NCBI GenBank assembly: GCA_907164885.2
Contig: OU015490.1
Span: 238,886,702-238,950,701 of the forward strand
Reading direction: 5' to 3'
DNA length: 64,000 nucleotides
Origin: Dolomedes plantarius
Lineage: Eukaryota; Arthropoda; Arachnida; Araneae; Dolomedidae
Part shown: one piece after another, positions 24,328-31,009 of the stretch
Layout of the letters: every line of letters begins with the position of its first letter
Position numbering within the stretch: the stretch's first letter is position 1
Notes under the pieces: model-generated
Told to the model about the DNA's origin: nothing
Seen by the model: the letters and a program-made list of their open reading frames with translations, nothing else
The model's database searches: none
Made by a program: the position numbers and the translations under genes

Positions 24328-26585
24328 GCTTATTATACTAATATATATTTATATTAAATTAAGTATTTCCAATAGAAAATTTGCAGTTGATATTTGTAGA
24401 AATAGTCTCCTTTTTCACCGATTTCTACGGAAATGTTCTCTTTGGTGAGTTTCCGTTTTTTTTTTTCCCCAAGAAGAATGACTTTTTTGTAATAAACTTC
24501 AATATTTTAAAAAATCATCACCGGATATTTACAAGTAAGTTTCATTTATTAATAAATTTCATTATACTCTTATTCTATTGAAAAAGTTTAACAAATAAGC
24601 TCTGTTGCATGTTATCCAACAAGTAGCATAAAGGGACAGGGTTTAAGAACCAGTCCTACCTACTGTGTGGAGGGCTGGGAAAACAATGATGCCAAGGTTG
24701 GCGTGAAAAAATTGGCTTGGCGACCAACTGGGGAAATTGGGCATCTTTCCCTCTTTAACTCACTGTAGGAGGGTTATGCAGGGAGGAAATGATTTGTAAA
24801 AAGATTCAGAATCAAAGCGATAGCACAAACAAGGTGGTTATCCAAAACTGCTAAAATTTCGAAGAGAAAATTTAATTTATTTTAGTAGTAACATTGTTAA
24901 ATTCCTATACCCTGAAAGCGCAGATTAAACAAAAAAGTTGTTCAAAATCTATTGCCCAAGTTACTCACCTTTAAGTTTTCTTCAGTTATATAGGTAAGAT
25001 CAAATACCATTAAATTTTCAAGAGCTATTAGTGCAGCTTTACGTGCAGTTACATTGTTGTCTTCAATACGTCTCTGCAATATTGCTGCAATTTCATTTAA
25101 TCTTTCCCTGAAGGATTTCTTATTATACCAGAAATATCGATGATTTCCATTTACATCCATATCTCTATCATCAAAATCTTCTGAATCCTCTGTTTCGAAA
25201 GTTGTATGATTTTTTGTTTTATCCAAAAAGTTCAAAATACATTTCATATTCTGAGACAAAACAGTTAATGCTTTTGTCCTGACTGCAGGAGAAACATCAT
25301 CACACCTTGTAAGAATGGCAAAAATTATTGGAACATTGAGAGAGTCATTTTTAAGAGATTCAGGGAGTAAATTTTGGTCGACCTCAAATGTATTACCCAA
25401 CAACTGCCCAAGAACATCTAAAGCAAATACTCTATCCTTTGTTTCTGCTGAATCAATGAGTAGCAGGATCCACTGTATCATTTCTGCAAGATGTTCACTT
25501 CTCAAATGAAAGAGTATATTAATAACAGCCAAAGAGACTATATTACGAATATCTGCTTTATCACCGACTCCCAGACACAATCGCTTCAGGGCAACCTGCG
25601 TAACTTCAGAACAAAATTCTTTTGTCTTTAGATTATGGCATATAAAAGCAACAGCATTATCTTTGACAAGCAGATGTTTTTGAGAAATAGTTTGACTTTT
25701 TCTGGCCTTATAACACAATATGCTTTTATTCAAATAAGACAAGACTACTACATAATTTTGTTCTTTATCTCCATTTAGATCAGTTTCTAAAATAGCTATA
25801 AGTGCTTGATATGCAAGGGTTGAAACAATGAAACTTGGTTTGTAACGTCTCAGTAATTCCCTGTGTCCAAACTCTGAAAAATTTATATTAAAATTTATAG
25901 GGTTCTGAACTTCACAAGCAGTCATCTCTACTAGCTTCTTAATTGTACGTTCTACTGCACTAGCATCATCACCAAGATGAAATTCTTTCAACAGTGGAAT
26001 CAAGGACACAAGTGTTGATACATAAGTCCCTGATAGTCTCTCAAACTCTCTCACTGAAGAATAATCTTTATCAGATGTGAAATCTGGAGCTGGCATGCAA
26101 TCAACACACAAGTGAAACAAATTAGGATGATAGACAGAATAGGCACCACTACCTGGAACTCTTAAGCAATTGAAATACAACTTGGCACTAGCAAGACCTA
26201 ATGCCTTATCATCTGGGGACGCGGATTTTCTGATGGCTCTACTACACAATAAATAAATAACAATCTGAATATGCTTGACACTTATATCCAATTCATCCAA
26301 AATAGTCCACAAAACTTCCTCTCTTAACGAAGCATTCGAATTTTCAGATACCATAGAATCATTCTCAACTGTTTTTTCGCACCAGTCGAGACATACATCA
26401 GCTAGTTTATTTACAGTTTGCATTGGATCGTTAACAAATAAAATACTTAAGGTAATATTATTTTCTTCCCCTTCCGTAAACTCATTATCAACCACTTCAT
26501 CAATCCATCTATCATTTAGTTCATTGAAGTTAATTGAATCAAAATACTTAGTAGTAGAAACACGGAGATCAGCCTTCGAATTCAT
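1973..26585 (-). CDS. NCAPD3: Condensin-2 complex subunit D3, complete gene in six exons
   Basis: Coding parts on the minus strand, in order: 26585-24969, 15845-15508, 10083-9842, 4985-4849, 3749-3578, 3405-1973. All introns are GT-AG and all phases join, giving 3939 nt and 1312 residues; the human protein is about 1500. The N-terminus (LNDRWIDEVVDNEFTE near residue 20) resembles the family start, so the ATG at 26585 is a good choice. HEAT-like helices run through most of the protein. The Cnd1-type core is about residues 850-960 (RAHAFAALGK, RNNIVIILIEMCKRYT, LLQEGYIKWRGPLFF). A charged helix follows at about 1140-1190 and the tail is Ser/Thr-Pro-rich, ending in acidic residues. In the known family this subunit binds the kleisin NCAPH2 with NCAPG2 on SMC2/SMC4 and compacts chromosomes, acting in the nucleus from early mitosis. 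Identification rests on recognised sequence patterns; exon joins are my inference. Confidence 0.93.
3578..3749 (-). CDS. NCAPD3: NCAPD3 exon 5
   Basis: This 172-nt exon encodes residues 779-835 plus one base. It includes the motif LLAKYFCTIKEFCQLCSSNI, comparable to the family's LLVKYIFTLGDIAQLCP. The acceptor is TTGCAG/AAA and the donor is GTTG/GTAAGT. The intron after it is only 172 bp, the smallest in the gene. Confidence 0.92.
4849..4985 (-). CDS. NCAPD3: NCAPD3 exon 4
   Basis: This 137-nt exon completes codon 733 and encodes residues 734-778 (MICDNIKSYSVPVELIPVYI, EILFKIHRHRKTELEFVNFS, NMVIQ). The acceptor is CCCCAG/GC and the donor is CAG/GTAAAT. It ends in phase 0, as exon 5 requires. 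Confidence 0.9.
5480..6255. mobile_element. Non-autonomous hAT element (776 bp) with CATCGATG subterminal repeats
   Basis: The element is flanked by the perfect 8-bp duplication GATCAAGA (5472-5479 and 6256-6263). The terminal inverted repeats are TAGGGATGCRACATCGA. Both ends carry many copies of AACATCGATGTTTT-like palindromes, plausibly transposase-binding sites. A 29-base A run lies near 6088-6116. A 111-codon frame at 5545-5880 has no recognisable domain. The 8-bp duplication and TIR start fit the hAT superfamily. It lies in NCAPD3 intron 3. Confidence 0.85.
6969..8820 (+). mobile_element. Degraded mariner element, split by a hAT insertion
   Basis: The ends share an inverted repeat, CTGAAATTTTTGAGA at the left and its near-complement at 8803-8818. 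The pieces encode mariner patterns: LAYGNETPSRATVFRWF near 7206-7256, then RWVPQNLTD near 8142-8173 and EGHCIVSKIITGDKTYIPFF near 8232-8291. The last corresponds to the first catalytic Asp block. Many stops and frameshifts are present. The hAT at 7259-7960 interrupts it. Confidence 0.75.
7259..7960 (+). mobile_element. hAT-Charlie-type fragment nested in mariner
   Basis: The element is flanked by the perfect 8-bp duplication GTTTACAG (7251-7258, 7961-7968). Its ends are CAGAGGTTCCCAACCTT and the complement of CGGGTGTTCCCAACCTT. Inside, about 7585-7725 encodes the hAT C-terminal dimerisation pattern FATTYLCEKGFSAMTAMKTK, as in ZBED5/FAM200-like transposases. Only this C-terminal part remains. 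Confidence 0.85.
8821..9841. other. NCAPD3 intron 3 remainder, no feature recognised
   Basis: AT-rich intronic sequence. A short direct repeat of AAAGTGTCT-like units lies at 9005-9045. No element ends or coding frames are recognised. The intron portions at 4986-5471 and 6264-6960 are likewise featureless. Confidence 0.6.
9842..10083 (-). CDS. NCAPD3: NCAPD3 exon 3
   Basis: This exon of 242 nt completes codon 652 and encodes residues 653-732 plus one base. The residues include LEKYIGTEWEDCVWFFISNF, HLAGEYPSFMEYVLKVLIHI and FQHLPEEKLDRVQ. The acceptor is TTTCAG/ACC and the donor is CAGA/GTAAGT. It is open in only one frame and joins both neighbours in phase. It fills the region corresponding to the middle HEAT solenoid. 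Confidence 0.9.
10243..10464. mobile_element. 222-bp inverted-repeat MITE
   Basis: The two arms (10243-10312 and 10408-10464) are near-perfect inverted repeats over about 55 bp. They share GAACTATGTTACTTTTTT and TTTTGTACTGTGTAATGTAA. The left arm carries about 12 extra bases. No clear target duplication was found, so the superfamily is not assigned. It lies in intron 2. Confidence 0.7.
10465..12335. other. NCAPD3 intron 2, no feature recognised
   Basis: AT-rich intronic sequence with no coding frame, TIR pair or tandem array that I can support. Confidence 0.6.
12342..12380 (+). mobile_element. Possible Helitron 5' end
   Basis: The sequence ATCTATATAAATAAAG preceding AAAGTGTCTATG resembles the TC-TATATA 5' termini common in arthropod Helitrons. 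It lies about 1.1 kb upstream of a same-strand Helitron helicase relic. The assignment is by pattern only. Confidence 0.35.
13420..15062 (+). pseudogene. Helitron PIF1-type helicase fragment, split by piggyBac
   Basis: The sequence encodes the Helitron helicase C-terminal motifs. First comes LAGDF-stop-QTLPDIPRGT, where a TGA replaces the usual Arg codon near 13435. Next come IHACLKSSVIWNEIETLDLE, a truncated GDADAHQLSDTLLQLGNGNL and WLRERAILALKNDNVILIN. The frame resumes after the piggyBac at 14987 with KQILGHLPGTSQIYKSVDTV, the family's usual continuation. Upstream Rep and helicase Walker A regions are not seen. Helitrons replicate by rolling circle; this copy is dead. Confidence 0.85.
13801..14982 (+). 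mobile_element. Non-autonomous piggyBac element inside the Helitron helicase
   Basis: The element is flanked by TTAA at 13797-13800 and 14983-14986. The ends are CCCATTTAAGACTGGC and the complement of CCTATTTAAGACCGCT. Inner ends carry the palindrome GTTGCGAAAACGCAAC (13818-13835, 14083-14101, 14832-14848). A fragment at 14215-14425 encodes an acidic piggyBac-transposase N-terminus with PPDPDDLTDEEAIDYDIL and DIAGEIDIF, broken by stops. The catalytic domain is absent. Confidence 0.88.
15063..15507. other. NCAPD3 intron 2, 5'-proximal part
   Basis: Nothing recognised except a G run at about 15161-15177. The Helitron match fades here before exon 2. Confidence 0.55.
15508..15845 (-). CDS. NCAPD3: NCAPD3 exon 2
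   Basis: This exon encodes residues 540-651 plus two bases of codon 652. It starts FFDSAAKDANIVVRKQMIQS and continues through AWLKCILPLIQDPENTVQAK to QKAFSLWKSENKL. This matches the family's conserved HEAT pair around VRKQALQSL. The acceptor is CAG/TTTTTT and the donor is GAG/GTAATG. The frame stops immediately after the donor, which supports that donor rather than the CAG/GTGATA 12 bases further on. Confidence 0.92.
17219..17725. repeat. Unclassified dispersed repeat, copy 1
   Basis: The stretch from TCATTCCATGTGAAATCAAC through a C run near 17258-17272 to GGAGGTATAATGTATGCAT matches, in reverse complement, the stretch at 22085-22300. Shared stretches include AGCACCCAAAATCTT and GGGATCTCT. 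Both copies carry the C/G run at the corresponding place. No TIR or transposase was found. Confidence 0.65.
18541..18568 (+). mobile_element. Helitron-type 3' terminus
   Basis: GTAGCGAAGTATGGGTTTTC followed by AGCTAG and then T resembles the classic arthropod Helitron 3' end (gcgaagcacgggt...CTAG/T). A preceding (TA)n tract at 18451-18490 is a microsatellite. It cannot belong to the helicase relic at 13420 because NCAPD3 exon 2 lies between, so it probably ends a separate non-autonomous copy. Confidence 0.6.
18590..18948 (-). pseudogene. Unclassified coding repeat, copy 1 (broken)
   Basis: In reverse complement it matches 21486-21846. The frame contains the start of the VTFLH-x-GPSP pattern but is frameshifted and has a stop. 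Both copies end with the same tail (TTTCTAAA...TGATTCCGTAA). The hAT MITE at 18949-19129 interrupts it. Confidence 0.7.
18949..19129. mobile_element. 181-bp hAT MITE
   Basis: The element is flanked by the perfect duplication TTAGGTAC (18941-18948, 19130-19137). Its ends are CAGTGGCACACCCAGG and CCTGGGTGAGCCACTG. It contains C and G runs. The undisturbed target survives as GTACCTAA at 21488-21495 in the related repeat copy. Confidence 0.88.
19362..20404 (-). mobile_element. Internally deleted piggyBac element (1043 bp)
   Basis: The element is flanked by TTAA (19358-19361, 20405-20408). The ends are CCCGGGAGCAGGCGCG and the complement of CCCGGGAACGGGCGCT. On the minus strand an acidic N-terminus (MARNLTYDEEMKRLRTL near 20150) joins almost directly to the transposase C-terminus (RRAFLKHLGLQLIEDY near 19820). 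A cysteine-rich finger follows (RCTE-stop-PNKKDRKTRFTCEKCQ, CMEH near 19600). The finger's second Cys codon is TGA. The DDD catalytic core is missing, so it could move only with a transposase supplied in trans. Confidence 0.88.
20409..21190. other. Intron 1 segment without recognised feature
   Basis: Mixed-composition sequence with several A runs. No coding frame or terminal repeats are supported. Confidence 0.5.
21192..21846 (+). pseudogene. Unclassified coding repeat, copy 2
   Basis: A 114-codon frame (GIQKLHAFVPT..., FSDMSGYVVAVNGGKWYLSY) ends at TAA 21534. It continues in the same frame as VTFLHLHGPSPSFSYPTRPD, VLWIPSSNVICKVNP and TYSLQGNK. The pattern WYLxYV...FLHxHGPSPSFSYPxxPD occurs, from my knowledge, in many uncharacterised invertebrate proteins linked to mobile DNA. 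I do not know its function. The internal stop and inverted duplicate suggest a dead repeat. Confidence 0.6.
21896..21990. mobile_element. Short hAT-like MITE (95 bp)
   Basis: The ends CAGTGGTGGGCTTCA and TGAACCCTACCACTG form a 15-bp inverted repeat with two mismatches. A related sequence CGTGGTGGGATTCAA lies 45 bp upstream. No clear target duplication was found. Confidence 0.5.
22085..22300. repeat. Unclassified dispersed repeat, copy 2 (inverted relative to copy 1)
   Basis: This is the reverse complement of the 17219-17725 repeat. The best-preserved segment is CCTCCTATACTCAGAATCAC followed by the CCCAAAAAAGATTTTGGGTG block. Its G run lies at 22238-22250. The two copies are about 4.5 kb apart in the same intron. 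Confidence 0.6.
24259..24323. repeat. (TA)n microsatellite
   Basis: About 64 bp of uninterrupted TA repeats within NCAPD3 intron 1. Confidence 0.9.
24969..26585 (-). CDS. NCAPD3: NCAPD3 exon 1
   Basis: This exon encodes residues 1-539. It carries the N-terminal HEAT region, an acidic stretch at about 463-475 (TEDSEDFDDRDMD), and a HEAT helix pair near 502-526 (ILQRRIEDNNVTARKAALIA). The donor reads AAG/GTGAGT and the exon ends in phase 0. The open frame runs eight codons into the intron before a stop. Any 5' untranslated exon is not resolved. Confidence 0.93.
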
Positions 26586-27132
26586 GATTCAATGAAAGTT
26601 TGTTATGTACAGGATTGCATAAAAAATATTGGAGGAATTTGAAACTACTTTCCTCGACTAAAACGAAAAACCAGAGTTCCCCCTATAGACCATCTTACTT
26701 TAAAGTAGCGAAATAATTTCCAGATAACTAAAACAGTAAACACACTATTCATACACAAATCAATGTTAACATCGGAACACAGTCCGTAACTCAAGACCCG
26801 CCATTTATTTTATATTTCAATTCTCGATGCCAAAAAACGCTGCCGTCTGCCAGAAGCAAATTTGAAAAACAAATTATGACAATAACCGGTATTCAACTGT
26901 AATAGAATACTCATCATTGTTGCTAAATCACTAAAGAATCTGCAACTTTTACTAATAGTGTCAGAGATAGAAAGTCGATAGAAAGAACTTTTCCTGGAAA
27001 AAAAAATAGAGAGAGGACCGGGTACGGAAACAGGTGAACAGAATATTGATTCACACCCGTAGACAATTTTTATATTTATTATGTCAATAGAAATACAATG
27101 TGTGAAAAATGAACGTTGTTAAAAGTTGCTAA
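26586..27132. other. NCAPD3 upstream region
   Basis: This stretch separates the NCAPD3 ATG from the first upstream transposon. It must hold at least part of the 5' UTR and promoter, but I see no convincing TATA box or initiator. No coding frame is recognised. Confidence 0.5.
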
Positions 27133-27480
27133 GGGCCTGTTCACATAGAATCCATCAGAGTCAGCGTTACTCGTATTGGCATACTTTAAACCAATCACAG
27201 GCCTTAACAATTTCGTCGGTAATCATTTGGAGGTTAGTAATTGGTAAAATATATTTCAATACGAGTAAGGGCCTGTTCACATAGGAGTCCGGTAGCGGTG
27301 CGTTAAAGTATTGAAATATATTTAACCAATGACAAACCTCCAAACGATTAGCAACAAAATTTTCAACGCCTATGATTGGTTTATTTTCGTCTCAACGTCA
27401 TCTTTCCTTTAAAGCTCCGCTACCGGACTCCTATATGAACAGACTCTAACTCTAGCGCTGCGGGCCTGTTCACATTTTAT
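27133..27480. mobile_element. Cluster of PIF/Harbinger-like MITEs
   Basis: GGGCCTGTTCACAT occurs in the same direction at 27133, 27269 and 27462. The middle copy (27269-27446, 178 bp) is complete. Its inverted end contains CCGCTACCGGACTCCTATAT, and it is flanked by TAA (27266-27268, 27447-27449), a Harbinger-type 3-bp duplication. The outer left part (27133-27268) is a diverged relative sharing ATTTGGAGGTTAGTAATTGG. Another copy lies at 55604-55776. Confidence 0.7.
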
Positions 27481-28135
27481 TCACTAACGTAGGATTAGTT
27501 ATCGTTGCTACCCCTCCCCCCTTTTTTTACAATAAAATTCGTATGTAGAAATAAAATTCCTACATACGAAGAGAAGGATGAGTGATAGAAAAATAAGTTA
27601 CATATGTGAGAAAATCGAGATTAATGTGTCATGTAAATGTCAAGTCAATAAATGAGTATCCCAGTGTACTCGGATAGTTGGACGGAACCTAAAGTGATGT
27701 TTCAGGAAATCGAATGCCTTTTCGTTGTGTTTTGCGTCTATATTTGTTAAGAATCGAGCATTGAATTAATATTACGTGCTATTGAGTGGCATCTCTTATT
27801 TTGTGTTATTATATTTTATGCATCTGTCATCATCTTTAACTGTTTTCTATTTTGTAATTTATGTAAGCAGCATAAAGCTACAGAAGGAGGAGCAGCTCCG
27901 TATTAATTGTCTCCCATTTGGTCGCTACCACTAGGTGGCGCGCGCCTGCACTTATGCCGCTATAACACGGAAACCATACGCTTTAATATGGATTTTTCGT
28001 ATTTTTCAAAAGAAATAAGTTTTTTTAGTGCGTTTTTAATATGAATTTATTTATTCAACTTAACAATTGTTTATCTTCATTCAAAATGTTTATTTAAACT
28101 GCTTTTTTTTTGCTAAACTTCATTAAAATTCTTAA

Positions 28136-28743
28136 GGGGGAGATCACCTTTGCATGCTCAAAAATACACTGATTTTACTATCGAGCTTAATGTGTTGTCA
28201 AACAGTTAATTTGTAATTAATTTAAACCAATTTTTAAAGGTGAATTGTACAAAGTTTTATCTATTAGAAAAAAAAACAGACTTGTTGGGAGATTATTAGA
28301 AATTATTTTATGAAAAAAATGTTTTATGAATAGTGAATCTTAGATCAATGCAATACGCAAATGTATTGTAATGTACAAAAAAATATAAATTTTTTAAAAA
28401 CATTTTCTGCGAAAGAATACCTAAATTTAGGTAGAAATTGTAGAAAAATGCAAGATATACATGTATACCAATTTGTGCATTTGTGATTATTAGTTTTGAA
28501 GAAATAGTGCGCACAAGTTTCAAAATAACAGTTTTTAGAAAAAGCAATTTAAAGTTTAAATTTTCTATAAATTACTTTACTAATTACTTAAAATCGGTTC
28601 TAATTGTAGTATTGACTTAAATTTTTTTCATAAGATTCCTTATATTCCAGTCTTCAAAATTAAATCATAATAAAAAATTGAGTTTTTAAGGTGATCCCCA
28701 TTGAGTTTTTAAGATGATTAAGGGTTTAAGGTGATCTCCCTCC
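28136..28743. mobile_element. TTAA-flanked MITE (608 bp)
   Basis: TTAA lies at 28132-28135 and 28744-28747. The ends are GGGGGAGATCACCTT and the complement of GGAGGGAGATCACCTT. A further internal AAGGTGATCCCC lies near 28688. TTAA targeting suggests piggyBac-related mobilisation, although the ends lack the usual CCC start. No coding capacity was seen. Confidence 0.7.
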
Positions 28744-28911
28744 TTAAAGAAAATGAGTAAATAATGATCCATTATTTTCTAGAGCGAGCTAGTTACACAA
28801 AGTATGGGTTTTATTGTACTCACAGTAAAAAGATCGGAAAATATTAAATTTTTTTTAAAATTATACACAACAGATTTTGCATTAGCATTTATAGTGACAA
28901 TATTGTTTATC

Positions 28912-29363
28912 GGTACTTTTCCGTTATAAGTACTACAATCGTTTTCACACCAATTTGACGCATTTTCAAAAATCGCTGCAATGAGAGAAAGGTAACGCGA
29001 TATAATCACACTAATGATTGGTAAATTACAATATTGAAGTATACATATCTCGAGAATCAAGGATCACGAGACAATATGAGGACGATTATTTTCGTGGTCA
29101 TGGAGATAACGAGACTTCATAGAATGCCGTAATTTAATACGCTTATTTTAGTTTATAATGAATTTAGAATCCGTCAGAAAATCGGACCATATTTTTACGT
29201 AATGGATTTTAAAATATGGAATTTGCCTAAAGATGAGCAGGCAACGTTTGAGTAACATCCGGAGTTATTTTGAGTTATTTCATTCGCCAATACCATGTGT
29301 TGTATCTGTGCGTCGCCAAGATTAAAAATGCGCCAAGTGTAGTACTTATAACGGAAAAGTACC
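28912..29363. mobile_element. 452-bp MITE with 26-bp perfect TIRs
   Basis: The element is flanked by the 8-bp duplication TGTTTATC (28904-28911, 29364-29371). The first 26 bases, beginning GGTACTTTTCCGTTATAAGT, are the exact complement of the last 26. Similarity between the arms continues imperfectly (GGCGCATTTT). It has no convincing coding frame. The 8-bp duplication is compatible with hAT or P mobilisation. Confidence 0.85.
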
Positions 29364-30421
29364 TGTTTATCATACAATGAAAACTTATTTACTTATCGAA
29401 ACTAACTTAACAGTAATTAAATTCTATATTAAGGTTTCAGCATATTCACCAGTTTTATGAAGTTTTCATAGTGGAAATATTTTATTTCTGTGAACAATTG
29501 AAAAAATAATGATGGCTTTAGCTCAGACGTGTATCTAAATTTGCCATAACCACAAAATATGTTGAATAGAAGAAAAGTATTTCATAATTATAAAGAATTG
29601 AAACTAACAACATACACTATTAATACATTATTATAAAATAAAAAATTGATGCTTGATGTACAATTTACTATAGATAAATTTGAACAAAAAATTATACATG
29701 ACAGGTTTTACAGATATTTATAACATTATTTATTGATATTGACGAGGAAATAACTTTACAAATTGAAAAGCAATACAATTAGATTTATCGTAGTTAATTT
29801 TAATGGTATAATAAAAGATATTATGAAGTTAAATTATTAAACGAGTTGAATAATTCAATTCAAAAGTAATATAAAATAAAAGCTTAAATTTAATAATAAA
29901 TGTGATTTATAATTTTGACTGTTTTCTTAATTTTTTAACATTAGCACAGAGTTGAGAATTTTTATTTTCTTGTTTGCATATAAAATTCATGCGCGTAATT
30001 CGAAAAAAGTTGATAACATTTTGAATTAAATTAATGTTATGTTGCTCATTGCAACCTATTACTGGCATAGAAGGACCAGTATTAATTTCTTTTATCACTT
30101 GAAAAAATAATTTATTATTTAGTTTATTAAAATTTAAAAACCAATACTTTAATATATATGTAAATATCGCACATCTTTTGTTGATTAAGTGATTTCCTTT
30201 AGAGCAATAATTTCAGTAATTATTTACATTTGTTTACGTACAACAAAGCTTTGAGAACACCTTTTTTTCTGAAATATAGGGATGATTGAAAAATAAAGCA
30301 TGCTTATTTCCGGCAGTATTTAAGCTCTCTTAACTTTGTGTTCGCTTAAAACACAGCAGCTGTATTTTTCTCTCACTATTATGCAGCCTATATTAAAACA
30401 AAACATTAATAATGCTCTTAC

Positions 30422-30526
30422 CTTAGGAGCAGAAAACAAACTAGGATTTCTCTGTCCAGTTTCTTTGTTTCTTTTTATGGCTGATCTATAGCCACTGGAA
30501 CAACCAGGTGCAAAACATGTTGGCAT
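30422..30526 (-). CDS. THAP-domain first exon of P-like transposase
   Basis: This exon has 35 codons beginning MPTCFAPGCSSGYRS and ending SLFSAPK at a donor CCTAAG/GTAAGA. MPxC-x4-C-SSGYRS is the N-terminal half of the C2CH THAP zinc finger, the DNA-binding domain of P transposases. The other zinc ligands (C-x2-H) would be in a later exon that I cannot identify. The P-like setting makes a transposon origin more likely than a host THAP gene. Confidence 0.7.
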
Positions 30527-30804
30527 ATATGTGCACAGAATAAATTTTAAAATTTGTAAAACAATTTTCTAAAACACGTGTCCTTATAACTCAATGAAAA
30601 ATCGGCTGAAGTGGAACATGTCGCGCCATCTGCCGGTGAGCTACCATAATCGGTCCATTTTCGAGGAATTCCTCATTGAAGCTTACGCTCCTTCTTATAG
30701 CTTCATGGTAAGCAGTAAGACGTACTGTGTTTCTCTTCCTACTTTCTAATCATTCAAGTCCAAAATTCAACTAGCTATCACTTTATTTCGTCAATATTGC
30801 AACA

Positions 30805-30813
30805 GGTTATGGG
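30805..30813 (+). other. Copia primer-binding site
   Basis: GGTTATGGG immediately follows the CAACA of the presumed LTR. It matches the initiator-Met tRNA fragment primer site typical of Ty1/copia elements. Confidence 0.6.
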
Positions 30814-31009
30814 TTTTAGCGACGTTTAACTGCGCAGATGAAGTAACGATGGCTATGACGACGTATTTGAATCACAGATTTTGACTTCGAGTTTTGATTT
30901 CGGATTTTGACTTTTGATTTCACCATATTTGCTGGACTGTGTGTAGGTAGACGACTGTGTACCGATAGCGTTTTTTTTCGCACACTTTGGTGAATGACGA
31001 CTGAATAAT

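Larger units (their letters stand above)
15846..24968 (-). other. NCAPD3 intron 1 (9.1 kb), transposon-rich
   Basis: The intron runs from GTGAGT to an acceptor ending TTTTTCAG. It contains a piggyBac, two inverted copies of an unclassified coding repeat, a hAT MITE, two copies of a G/C-tract repeat, a Helitron-type 3' end and TA microsatellites. At 15900-17150, 22300-24250 and 24330-24960 I see only AT-rich sequence and unclassified moderately GC-rich patches (16140-16660, 23500-23600, 24000-24210, 24600-24780). None has a convincing coding frame. Confidence 0.8.
27871..30707 (-). mobile_element. P-superfamily (THAP) transposon, degraded, inside copia LTR
   Basis: The element is flanked by the perfect 8-bp duplication GTAAGCAG (27863-27870, 30708-30715). 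Its ends are inverted, CATAAAGCTACAGAAGGAG and CATGAAGCTATAAGAAGGAG, starting with CAT as in Drosophila P. A subterminal GGCGCG block is shared by both arms. A THAP-domain first exon lies at the 5' end, at 30422-30526. Two MITEs inserted later (28136-28743, 28912-29363). A 63-codon frame at 29907-30098 may be transposase remains. Most of the transposase is unreadable. Confidence 0.82.
27745..30804 (+). mobile_element. Presumed copia 5' LTR, split by the P-like element
   Basis: Removing the P-like insertion leaves TGTTAAG at 27745 through 27870, joined to 30716-30804 ending CAACA, about 215 bp. It is followed directly by the primer site. The TG...CA ends and the position fit a short Ty1/copia LTR. 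No 3' LTR is in the window, so the left boundary is a guess. Confidence 0.4.

Noticed and set aside
30422..30526. Host THAP-domain gene
   Set aside because: It lies inside TIRs with an 8-bp duplication and lacks a recognisable second half, so a transposon origin is more likely.
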